Assembly (NCBI GenBank): GCA_028688995.1
Contig: JAQTXB010000004.1
Location: 161,636-225,635 of the forward strand
From: Aliarcobacter sp.
GTDB lineage: Bacteria > Campylobacterota > Campylobacteria > Campylobacterales > Arcobacteraceae
DNA: 64,000 bases
Reading direction: 5' to 3'
The translations under genes and the position numbers were made by a program. Numbering within the stretch: the first letter of the stretch is position 1; every line of letters starts with the position of its first letter. The notes beneath the pieces are model-generated. The model searched no databases. It was given only the letters and a program-made list of their open reading frames with translations, and was not told the DNA's origin. Below, piece after piece: positions 1-9,369 of this stretch.

Positions 1-3000
1 AATGGTGAGAAATATAATGTTGCAATTACAAAAGTAGATACAAATGAATTTGAGAATGTAGTAATTGGTGATAAGAGTGGAAATAATAAAGATGTTACTA
101 CAGAGATATTAGATGATACAGATAATACTCCAAATAATCCAAATGATGGTGTTGAATCAAACCATGAATCAGTAATTATTAAACTTATAGCTTGTGATGC
201 AAGTGGTAATCCAATACTTGAAGCAGATGGAAAAACATATAAAATTGTAAACAGTGTAAATGAAGCTGATAGTGCCAAATACATGGCCTTGGCATTTGAA
301 CCAAATAGTACAACATTTACAACAGAAACAAAATTATCATTACAAGGTGGAACTGTAACTGTGGATACTGCAAATGGTACAGCTATAGGCGTAGTTTCTC
401 AAACTAAAGAAGATGGAACGCAAGATTTTATTATAGTTGATGATAAAGTTGTAAGTCTTGGAGTTGTATTTGAAGTAGAAACTTTGGATGATTATATTTC
501 AGATAATAATGAAACTTACACAGTATCAATAAATAGTGGTTCATACACTCACCCAACAACGCCAATATATGAAAATGTAGAAATAAATACACAAGCAGTT
601 ACAACGACGATAAAAGATAATAGTAATCCAAATGATTCTACTCCTTATAATCCAAATGATCCAACTAACCATACTCAAGAGAGTGATAAAGAGATTGTTC
701 TTATTAAACTTTTTGCTGCAGATGAAAATGGAAATGTAATAAAAGATGTAAGTGGAAATTATCTTTTAGCAAATGAAGCCCCAGAAGGAACAAATGCAAA
801 CTATATAGCTTATGCATTTAAAGATGGAACAATAACTTTTAATGATTCAACAAAATTAGATATTCAAACAGGTACAGTTGATATAAGTTTTCACAATAAT
901 ACAGCATCTGGTGCAACAACTAAAACATTGACAGATGGAACACAAGACTTTAATAATAGTGCTAAAACATCAGTTACTATAGGTCAAAGTTTTAGTACAG
1001 AAATTTTTAAAGATTTAGTGGCTGAGTCAACAGAAAACTACACAGTTACAATAGATAATAACTCTTATAGTGGAAATTATGAAAGTGTTAATATTGATAC
1101 GAATCCTGTAACTACAACAATTCATGATGAAAAACTGTTTGTTAAAATTGAAGCAATTGATAATGAAGCTTTTGAAGGTGAAGATTTAACGTATAAAATT
1201 TCAATAGTAAATAAAGATGGAGATTTAGTAGAAGTACCAGCTGGGAAAAGTATAGATGTAGAGTTAATTTATAATAAAAATAGTACAGATACAGCTACAC
1301 AAGCAGTTGATTATGATAATACACTTCATCATACAATTACTATTAATGGTGGAACTAGTGGAACAACAATTACTATTCCAACTATTGATGATTATTATGC
1401 TGAGGGTGATGAGGGATTGAGTATAACTATTGGAACTATTACAAATACTGGAAATGCTTTTGAAAATATAGCTTCTCATACAGTAGTAAATGGTGCAACA
1501 AGTGATAAAATTACAACAACTGGAACAATCAAAGATAATCCTGCAAAAATTGATCAACCTGATACAAGTACAACTCCTGATGAACCAACAAATGGAAGTT
1601 ATGGAGAAGAGGATACTGTTTATGCAATAATAACTGGACCAGCTAATGTAAATGAGGGTGATACAACAACAAATTACACAATAAAACTTGTTGATAAAGA
1701 TGGAAATGCAGTTGTAGTTACAAAAGATACAAAAGTAACAATAACATACAATAATTCAACAACACAAGATGGTGATACTGAATATAATAATGGTAATACA
1801 ATTGAAGTAACAATTCCAGCAAATAGTTCATCAAATACATTTACAGTTGATACAATTGATGACCCTTACAAAGATGATGGAGAAAAATACAAATTAACTA
1901 TTACAGATGTTGAAAATACAGGTGAATTTGAAAATGTAAAAATTGGTGATAAAGATGGAAATAATAAAGATGTTACTACAACTATACATGATAATACAAA
2001 TTCAGGAACAGAAACAGATGTAGATTCTGTAAAAATTGTTTTAGTTGCTGTAACTTCACTTACAACTACAATAGCAGATATTACAAATCCTGATGGAACT
2101 TTAAATATAGATAATACAAATAGTACACCAGAAGGTGATAAATTATATTATATGGCAGTTGCAGTTGATAACAATGGAAAACCTTTAACTACTCAAAATG
2201 GAACAGTTGATTTAACTTATGGAACAACAAGTGATAACAGTGATAAAGATGCAACTGCAAATAGTGATTATGATAATACAACTACTACACAAGTAACAAT
2301 AGGAACAGTATTTGAAGTTCAAACAAAAGATGATTATTTTGCTGAGGGTGATGAAAACTTTACTGTAAAAATAACAAATTTAACAAATTCACCATATGAG
2401 TCTCCATCTATTGATACTTTAAATGATACAGTAATTTCTACTATAAAAGATAATCCAGCAAAAGTAGAACAACCAGATACAAGTACTGGAAATGATAATC
2501 CAACAGATGGAAATTATGGGAAAGATGATACAGTTTATGTAAAAATTACTCAAACACCTTCAACAGTAGAGGGTGGAAATTTAGTACATACTATAACTTT
2601 AGTAGATAAAAATGGAAATCCAGTAACTGTACCAGTAGGGCAAACGGTAACTGTAAATTTAACTTATTCTGTAAATAGTGGAGATTTCACTGAAAGTGAT
2701 TTATCTACAATAGTAAAAAGTGTAACTATTGTTGGTGGAACAAATCATACAGATTTTACAAACGTAACTAAAGATGATTTTACATATGAAGGTAATGAAG
2801 TTTATAATGTAACTATTTCTAGTGTTACTCAATCTGGTGCTTTTGAAAATGTTGCAATTCACACAGATGATACAACAACAGGAACTATCAAAGATGGTGT
2901 AACTATATATAAAGATGGTGCATATATAAATCCTGAAAATGCAATTGTTGATGAAGATGATTTTGACGTATTAAATCCTAATTCTTCAATTAGTAATAAA

Positions 3001-6000
3001 GATGGAAATGCAAGTGATGGAACAATTACTTATCAAGGTGAATATTTAAATATTATAAAACCAAATACTGATAATAATTACTCTTTAGTATTTGATAATA
3101 CAATAAATATTTATGAGGGTGATCAAAATAGCAATATAGATTATGGTTTACCTAATTTAAAATCAGGTGGACAAGATATACATTATCAAATTATTGGAAA
3201 TAAAATCATTGCATATATTGGTGCTGATGTTGGAAATGGTACAGTAAATCAAAGTAATAAAGTATTTGAAATTACATTAAATAAAGATAGTTCGATTCTA
3301 AGTGGTACAACAACTAAAGATAATTATACATATACTCAATACAAAAATATTGACCATCCAACAGGTGGTATAATAGGAATAGATTCTGGAATAGATGACA
3401 ATATCACTTTTGAGTTTGGATTTAAAATAACAGATCAAGGTTCAACAAGTGATGTAGTGAATTTTAAAGTAACAGTAAATGACTCTTTACCAAAAGCTAC
3501 AGATTGGACAGAAAATGTAAATGAAGATGGAAGCGTAAAAATAGTAATCAGTCCTGAAAACTTCTTAGATGGAAAAATTGATATTAGAGTTAAAACAACT
3601 GATTCTTTCACAACATTATCTAAAGATGAAACAATAAGAGTATTTGATCCAAATGATTCTACTAAAGAAATTGGAACTCTTACAAATAATGGTGATGGTA
3701 CAGTAACATTTAAACCAGATGCGGATTATAGTAATTATGATGCTAAACCTTGGTTTGAATATGCTGTTAGTGACTTCGATGGAGATGAATCAGGGGCAAA
3801 AGTAAGTATAAATGTTAAGCCAGTTGCAGATGCTCCTACAATTTTTGTAAAAGATATAACAACAACTGAAGATGATGGAAATACAAAAGAAGGTACAAAT
3901 AAAGTAAATTTAGAGTTAAAAGTGCCATTTTTATCAAAAGATAGTGATGCAACAGCTCAAACATCTCCTAGTGGTTATACTGCTAAACAAAATAGTAATA
4001 CAACAGTAGCTACACCTACATTAAATGGTACAGGTGATTATAATGCTTCTCAAACAGGAGATAATCCTGAAAGAAATGGTGAAATTACTCTTACATTTAC
4101 AAATGGGGATAAAGTTGATGGTGCAAAAATATTCAATGGTGCAACACAAATAGCAACAATAAATTCTGCAAATCAAACTTTAAAAATTGTTATAGTAAAA
4201 ACATCAGGTGGAACGGATATAGATTATGACTATCACCATGCAAATATAACTGCTGGGCAAGCTAATACTTTATATCTTACAAAAGCAGAGTATGAATCAT
4301 TACAAATTCAACATGCAGAAGATAATGACACAGATATAAAAGTTAAAATAGGTGTAATTTCTTATGAAGTAGATGATAGTGGAAAACCATTAGATACGGC
4401 TACTTATGGAAATCAAGTAGAAAGTGAAACAACAGCAAATATGACTGTAAAAATAAATCCAGTTACAGATGGATTTACTTTAAACTGGGATGGTACTGTA
4501 AATTCTCAAGTACAATCTGTAAATACAGGAACAAAAACTATTGTATTTAAAAATATCCAAGAATATGACCCAAATCCACAAAGTGGTTCTGTAGTTGATA
4601 CATCAATAGATTTAAAAGCACTTTTAACTAATACAAGTGGAACTTCTTCTGTAGGTGGTACTGATACAAGTTTAGATTTAGATGGTTCAGAAAAACGAAG
4701 TTATACTATAAAACTTACAGCAGGTCTAAATACTGAATTACCTGAATATATTTATATAACAATTGGTGATAAAACAGATGTTAAAGTTTATAAAGATGCA
4801 AATGATGAATATACAATAGCATTTGATAATACAACAAATAAAATTGCAGATCCAGATTTTAGTATGAAATTTCCTGATTACTGGAGTGGAAAAGTAACAG
4901 GAACTATTACCTTAACATCACAAGATAAAGGTGTAGATAGTACTGATACAGCTGGAACAGTATTAACTGATAGTGTTAATTTTGAAGTAACAGTTCAACC
5001 AGTAGCTCAATTAGCAACTATTCAAGTAGCACAATCAGTTGGATATGAAGATGCAGGTAGAATTAATGGTAATAGTTCAACTCCTAATGATACTATTGAC
5101 AATCAAACAGGAGGAATACCTCTTAATATTAAAATAAGCTCAGATGATAAAGATGGTTCAGAAACATTTAATGTAAAAATAGAAGACATTCCAAATGGGT
5201 CTTCATTATATCTATTTGATAAAAGTTTAAATGGTGGAACTGGTGATTGGGTATTAGTAGATAAAGATTTTGTATCTTCAGGAAATATAACAGTAACTCA
5301 AAGTGCTGGAAAATATGAAGTAGTGATAAAAGATTATCAAAATGATAAATTATCAAAATTTATTCCAGCACATAATGATGATACAGATTATACACTAAAA
5401 GTATCTTCTCAAACAGTTGATAATAATGGAACAACTACAGATACAAGTGCTTGGACAGCTACAAAAAATATTGATGTTATTGTAAAAAATGTTGCTGATG
5501 CTCCAGTTGGAATAGATTTAGATACAAATATAAATGTAGATGAAGATAATAAACTGAATTTAAAAGATATATATGTAGATTCAAGATTACTTACTTCTTC
5601 TGATAATAGTGAAGAATTGACAGTAAAAATAGCTTTACCAGCTGGATTTACAGTAGATTCAGGTAGTCCATATTATATAGAAGATGGAATGTATGTTGTA
5701 AAAGCAAGTGATATAAAAGATGGAAAAATTTTAATAAATGTTCCAGAAAATTTCAGTGGAAGTGCAAGTTTTGATTTAACATATGTAACTACTGAAAAAG
5801 CAGGAGAAAACGATAGTAAAACTTGGGATAAACAGACTGTAACTATTTTTGTTAATCCAATAGCAGATGATGTATCAGTTGCCAATTCTTCAACTATCTA
5901 TGAAGATGCAGATGGAAGTACAAATAAATTAAATATAAATCCATCATTAAGAGATACAGATGGAAGTGAAACTATAACTACAGTTAAAATTTTAGCTTCA

Positions 6001-8706
6001 ACTGTTCCAGCTGGATATGAGTTATATCTAGATTCAGCTATGACACAATCTATATCTTCAACACTAATTGGAGGATATTATATGTTAACACCTGAACAAG
6101 CAGATAGTATTTATGCAAAAAATACAATTACAAATGAAGCAGATAAGAGTGATAATTTTAATTTAACAGTTGTTTATACTGTAAAAGATACTGCAACTGG
6201 AGCAAGTGATGTTACACATGATTTTACACATACACATACTGTGAATGTTCAAGCAGTTACTGATGCTCCAAGTTTAAGTGTAGGAACAATAACTCAAACA
6301 GCAGGAAATGTAACAATAACTGGCACAACAGTGTCTGTTACAACTGAAAATTCAGAGTTTAAAGTTCCAGTTACAACTACAAGTGCTGATACGGATGGAA
6401 GCGAAACGGTACAAAAAATAGTAATAACTGGTGTTCCAATGGGTGTTGAAGTTGTTGGAGCTACATATTATGGATATTCTGGAAGTGAACATAATGGTAT
6501 TTGGGTTATAACTGCTCCATCTGATAGTACTTTAGATGTAAATGGTGCACTACAAGATATTACATTTAAAGTAAATCAAGGTGCAGATTTTGATAGTAGA
6601 GATATAACAATCACAACTTATACAAAAGATATTGATTCAGAGGTTAAAAGTGCTTCTCAAACTATTCATATTGACAAAACATATACTCCTGGAACTCAGC
6701 CAGGAGTACCTGCTGATTTAGAATTAGCAGTTAAAACAACAAATGTTACAGAAGATACAGAGTTTAATCTAGCAAATCTATTAGAAGTTAATTTGAAATC
6801 TGGTGGTACTGAAGGAAATGGTGGAGCAGTTATCACTATTACAGATATTCCTGAAGGTTCAACAATTTCTGGATATGATTATTCTTATGAAGAGGGTGGG
6901 AAAACTTATTATGTTATAGTTGGAAATGGTAATGCAGCTGATATGAATGCACAATTATCAGATGTAAAAATAACAACTCCAAAAGATATGAACTCTTCTC
7001 AAGAAGGTAGTTTAAAAGGTGATTTTACATTTACTGCTAATATTGCAACATATTACAATGGAGGATTTAATAAAGGAAATGAAGTAACATCAACACAAAC
7101 GATATTACCTTTAACAGATGAAATGACTATTGCAATAAATGCGAATAATATAAATGAAGATGGTACAAGTAATCTTACTATAACTTTATCAAATCCTAAT
7201 GATAAAACTAAAACAGAACTTATAGGAAATAGCATCACTATAAAAGTAACTGAAAATTGGGCAGATGTAGCAACTGGTGGAGGAACAAAAGGAACTTTAA
7301 CTGATTCTAGTGGAAAATATAATATAACAGATAATGGAGATGGAACATACACAATTACTCCAAAATCAGGACAACCTGCATTTACTGTTGATACACCAAT
7401 TACAGGCTTAGTTTATACTTCTGCAACAAATAGAGATGGAAATGTAAACTTTGAAGTAAGTGTTCAAAATAAAGAGATAGGAAGTAGTGTAACATTAGAT
7501 TCAAAAGGAAGTACAACTATATCTGTAACACCTGTAATTGATGTAGAATTAAATGCTTCTGTTGTAACTGCAACAGGAGTTGAAGATGTAGCAATTACAG
7601 TTGGAAGTACAACTTTAGCAAATCCAGTAAAACTTGAAATAACTTCAGGTACATTTAGTGATGGTTCTGAAAAACTTGGGAATATTATTTTAGATAAAGT
7701 ACCAAATGGCTTTACTGTTTGGTATAAAGATAGTAATGGTGATTTAGTAATGGCAACAAATATTGGTGTAACAAATGGTACATTTGATTTAACTCCAAAT
7801 ATTAGTGGTGATACAGATGTTCATAGAAACAAATGGTTAATTCCAGCTTCTTCTGATGGAAGTATGCCAGAAGTTTATATTAATGCTCCATCAAATTGGT
7901 CAGGAGATTTTGATTTTATAACTAAATTTACAATTAGTGAAGAGAATTTATCAACATCAACTCCTGTTGAAGTTAATGTAACAGGACATATAAATGCAGT
8001 TGCAGATGGTGTAACTATTGATCCAACGATGACATTTGGAAATGCTTACTCTTGGGTAAGTTTAAATTTAAATGCAAATATGAAAGATACAGACGGTAGT
8101 GAAACTATGAGTCTTGAATTAAGTGGATTAGATGAATCTGCGCAATTCAGATATAGTGATGGTACAGTTATAAGTGGTGCAAGTTGGGACGGAAGTAAAT
8201 GGACTATTGAAGGAGTAGCCTTTGATCAAATAAATAATATAGAGTTATTACATGATAAATCTGCTAATGTGTCAGTAATTGCTAAAACGGTTGATACAGA
8301 TGGAACAATTACTGATGAAAGTTCTACTGTTAATAGTTCATTTGATTTAAAACTTTCAGATGTTTCTGGTAACTTTACTCTTGAAAAAGGTGTTAGTTTA
8401 AATTTTGATAATATTGATAGTTTATCATCAAATGATACTTTAAAAAATATTAGTACAATTGATTTAAGTCAAAATGGTGAAAACAAACTTGAAAATATAA
8501 CTTTACAAGATATATTAGATATGACAGATAGTAGTAATACTCTTAAAATTACTGGTACAAGTGAAGATAAAGTTTCATTTAAAAATGATGGAAATACTTG
8601 GTCAAAAACTGTTGGAGTAGGAGCTGATACTGGGTTTGATGTTTATACAAATAGTGCAGATAACACTGTTCAGGTTAAAGTTGAACAAGATATTCAACAT
8701 ATTTAA
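1..8706 (+). CDS. Giant repeat adhesin of the type I secretion class, C-terminal part (5' end outside window)
   Basis: The frame is open from base 1 without a stop, so the gene starts upstream; 2,901 residues are visible. Up to about base 2900 the protein is made of Calx-beta-like blocks of roughly 110-150 residues, each closing with a T-T-x-I-K/H-D-N type motif. From about 3480 to 8030 it changes to larger blocks joined by hinges such as KPVADAP, KNVADAP and NPIADD, as in VCBS/T1SS-143 type repeats. The last 110 residues (LDMTDSSNTLKITG, then GFDVYTNSADNTVQVKVEQD) look like the conserved C-terminal secretion region of LapA-like adhesins. Cysteine is almost absent. I saw no GGxGxD RTX nonapeptides in the visible part. 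The protein probably sits on the outer surface, and the LapG and LapD homologues directly downstream suggest regulated release. The retention module and the secretion genes would be upstream, outside the window. Confidence 0.88.
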   Translation, partial: NGEKYNVAITKVDTNEFENVVIGDKSGNNKDVTTEILDDTDNTPNNPNDGVESNHESVIIKLIACDASGNPILEADGKTYKIVNSVNEADSAKYMALAFEPNSTTFTTETKLSLQGGTVTVDTANGTAIGVVSQTKEDGTQDFIIVDDKVVSLGVVFEVETLDDYISDNNETYTVSINSGSYTHPTTPIYENVEINTQAVTTTIKDNSNPNDSTPYNPNDPTNHTQESDKEIVLIKLFAADENGNVIKDVSGNYLLANEAPEGTNANYIAYAFKDGTITFNDSTKLDIQTGTVDISFHNNTASGATTKTLTDGTQDFNNSAKTSVTIGQSFSTEIFKDLVAESTENYTVTIDNNSYSGNYESVNIDTNPVTTTIHDEKLFVKIEAIDNEAFEGEDLTYKISIVNKDGDLVEVPAGKSIDVELIYNKNSTDTATQAVDYDNTLHHTITINGGTSGTTITIPTIDDYYAEGDEGLSITIGTITNTGNAFENIASHTVVNGATSDKITTTGTIKDNPAKIDQPDTSTTPDEPTNGSYGEEDTVYAIITGPANVNEGDTTTNYTIKLVDKDGNAVVVTKDTKVTITYNNSTTQDGDTEYNNGNTIEVTIPANSSSNTFTVDTIDDPYKDDGEKYKLTITDVENTGEFENVKIGDKDGNNKDVTTTIHDNTNSGTETDVDSVKIVLVAVTSLTTTIADITNPDGTLNIDNTNSTPEGDKLYYMAVAVDNNGKPLTTQNGTVDLTYGTTSDNSDKDATANSDYDNTTTTQVTIGTVFEVQTKDDYFAEGDENFTVKITNLTNSPYESPSIDTLNDTVISTIKDNPAKVEQPDTSTGNDNPTDGNYGKDDTVYVKITQTPSTVEGGNLVHTITLVDKNGNPVTVPVGQTVTVNLTYSVNSGDFTESDLSTIVKSVTIVGGTNHTDFTNVTKDDFTYEGNEVYNVTISSVTQSGAFENVAIHTDDTTTGTIKDGVTIYKDGAYINPENAIVDEDDFDVLNPNSSISNKDGNASDGTITYQGEYLNIIKPNTDNNYSLVFDNTINIYEGDQNSNIDYGLPNLKSGGQDIHYQIIGNKIIAYIGADVGNGTVNQSNKVFEITLNKDSSILSGTTTKDNYTYTQYKNIDHPTGGIIGIDSGIDDNITFEFGFKITDQGSTSDVVNFKVTVNDSLPKATDWTENVNEDGSVKIVISPENFLDGKIDIRVKTTDSFTTLSKDETIRVFDPNDSTKEIGTLTNNGDGTVTFKPDADYSNYDAKPWFEYAVSDFDGDESGAKVSINVKPVADAPTIFVKDITTTEDDGNTKEGTNKVNLELKVPFLSKDSDATAQTSPSGYTAKQNSNTTVATPTLNGTGDYNASQTGDNPERNGEITLTFTNGDKVDGAKIFNGATQIATINSANQTLKIVIVKTSGGTDIDYDYHHANITAGQANTLYLTKAEYESLQIQHAEDNDTDIKVKIGVISYEVDDSGKPLDTATYGNQVESETTANMTVKINPVTDGFTLNWDGTVNSQVQSVNTGTKTIVFKNIQEYDPNPQSGSVVDTSIDLKALLTNTSGTSSVGGTDTSLDLDGSEKRSYTIKLTAGLNTELPEYIYITIGDKTDVKVYKDANDEYTIAFDNTTNKIADPDFSMKFPDYWSGKVTGTITLTSQDKGVDSTDTAGTVLTDSVNFEVTVQPVAQLATIQVAQSVGYEDAGRINGNSSTPNDTIDNQTGGIPLNIKISSDDKDGSETFNVKIEDIPNGSSLYLFDKSLNGGTGDWVLVDKDFVSSGNITVTQSAGKYEVVIKDYQNDKLSKFIPAHNDDTDYTLKVSSQTVDNNGTTTDTSAWTATKNIDVIVKNVADAPVGIDLDTNINVDEDNKLNLKDIYVDSRLLTSSDNSEELTVKIALPAGFTVDSGSPYYIEDGMYVVKASDIKDGKILINVPENFSGSASFDLTYVTTEKAGENDSKTWDKQTVTIFVNPIADDVSVANSSTIYEDADGSTNKLNINPSLRDTDGSETITTVKILASTVPAGYELYLDSAMTQSISSTLIGGYYMLTPEQADSIYAKNTITNEADKSDNFNLTVVYTVKDTATGASDVTHDFTHTHTVNVQAVTDAPSLSVGTITQTAGNVTITGTTVSVTTENSEFKVPVTTTSADTDGSETVQKIVITGVPMGVEVVGATYYGYSGSEHNGIWVITAPSDSTLDVNGALQDITFKVNQGADFDSRDITITTYTKDIDSEVKSASQTIHIDKTYTPGTQPGVPADLELAVKTTNVTEDTEFNLANLLEVNLKSGGTEGNGGAVITITDIPEGSTISGYDYSYEEGGKTYYVIVGNGNAADMNAQLSDVKITTPKDMNSSQEGSLKGDFTFTANIATYYNGGFNKGNEVTSTQTILPLTDEMTIAINANNINEDGTSNLTITLSNPNDKTKTELIGNSITIKVTENWADVATGGGTKGTLTDSSGKYNITDNGDGTYTITPKSGQPAFTVDTPITGLVYTSATNRDGNVNFEVSVQNKEIGSSVTLDSKGSTTISVTPVIDVELNASVVTATGVEDVAITVGSTTLANPVKLEITSGTFSDGSEKLGNIILDKVPNGFTVWYKDSNGDLVMATNIGVTNGTFDLTPNISGDTDVHRNKWLIPASSDGSMPEVYINAPSNWSGDFDFITKFTISEENLSTSTPVEVNVTGHINAVADGVTIDPTMTFGNAYSWVSLNLNANMKDTDGSETMSLELSGLDESAQFRYSDGTVISGASWDGSKWTIEGVAFDQINNIELLHDKSANVSVIAKTVDTDGTITDESSTVNSSFDLKLSDVSGNFTLEKGVSLNFDNIDSLSSNDTLKNISTIDLSQNGENKLENITLQDILDMTDSSNTLKITGTSEDKVSFKNDGNTWSKTVGVGADTGFDVYTNSADNTVQVKVEQDIQHI

Positions 8707-8714
8707 GAATTTAA

Positions 8715-8752
8715 ATGAAGAGATAAATTCCTTTTATCTCTTCATATATTTT
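8715..8752 (+). terminator. Rho-independent terminator after the adhesin gene
   Basis: A perfect 13-bp inverted repeat (8715-8727 with 8733-8745, arm ATGAAGAGATAAA) with a 5-nt loop begins 8 bases after the adhesin stop and is followed by a T-rich stretch. It separates the adhesin transcript from the lapG/lapD pair. Confidence 0.8.
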
Positions 8753-8754
8753 GA

Positions 8755-8760
8755 TACAAT
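8755..8760 (+). promoter_or_regulatory. Candidate -10 box for a leaderless lapG transcript
   Basis: The hexamer TACAAT (preceded by TTGA) ends 6 nt before the lapG start codon. There is no purine-rich ribosome-binding site between it and ATG, and the adhesin terminator lies just upstream. Transcription would start at or next to the ATG. This is an inference from spacing only. Confidence 0.4.
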
Positions 8761-8766
8761 ATTTTT

Positions 8767-9369
8767 ATGAAAATTTTTATAATAATATTATTTTTTTTGT
8801 TCACAAGCCACTCTGAAGATTTTTCAAGTGATTCACTTATAAAAAGAGTTGAAAATAAATACAATAGATTTGCCAAAAATAGATTTATTGCTCTAAATGA
8901 ATTATTAAAAAAATTGGAAAAAGAAAATATCTCAACAAAACTTGAAAAAGTTAATGATTTTTTTAATAATGTTGGATATGGAGATGATAAAAAGGTTTAT
9001 GGAGTTGATGATTATTGGGCAACTCCTTATGAATTCTTAGCAAGAGACAAAGGTGATTGTGAAGATTATGTTATAGGTAAATATTTTGCATTAAAATACT
9101 TAGGCGTTCCCACTTCAAAAATGTTTTTAAGTTATGTTCGAGTTGATGGTGCAAAAGATGCTCATATGGTTCTTACTTATTTTGATACACCAAGTTCTGA
9201 GCCTTTAGTTTTGGATAGCATTAGAAGAATAATTTTTCCAGCATCAAAAAGAACTGACTTAAAACCAATTTATAATTTTAATCCAAATGTTTTAGATAAA
9301 GGTGGCAAAACAGCTGCACATAAAAAATGGGATGAATTATTAAAAAGAATTCAGGAGAATAAAATATGA
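8767..9369 (+). CDS. lapG: LapG-type periplasmic transglutaminase-like cysteine protease
   Basis: The 200-residue protein starts with a signal peptide (about residues 1-16) and belongs to the bacterial transglutaminase-like cysteine protease (BTLCP) family. The catalytic triad is visible: Cys98 in GDCEDY, His133 in DAHMVL and Asp150 in LVLDSI; the DDYWATPYEF segment before the cysteine is also typical. In this family the enzyme cuts LapA-like adhesins near their N-terminal retention domain and releases them from the surface. The gene lies 60 bp after the adhesin and overlaps the lapD-like gene by 4 bp (ATGA), so the two are translationally coupled. The substrate is inferred from context; the cleavage site would be in the adhesin part outside the window. 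Confidence 0.85.
   Translation: MKIFIIILFFLFTSHSEDFSSDSLIKRVENKYNRFAKNRFIALNELLKKLEKENISTKLEKVNDFFNNVGYGDDKKVYGVDDYWATPYEFLARDKGDCEDYVIGKYFALKYLGVPTSKMFLSYVRVDGAKDAHMVLTYFDTPSSEPLVLDSIRRIIFPASKRTDLKPIYNFNPNVLDKGGKTAAHKKWDELLKRIQENKI

Noticed and set aside
1264-1557. 97-codon open frame on the minus strand within the adhesin gene
   Set aside because: It is antisense to repetitive coding sequence and gives a low-complexity Cys/Ser/Ile-rich product with no ribosome-binding site.
1-3000. Tandem repeats that might suggest a CRISPR or satellite array
   Set aside because: The repeats are long, diverged and in frame, and encode protein domains of the adhesin.
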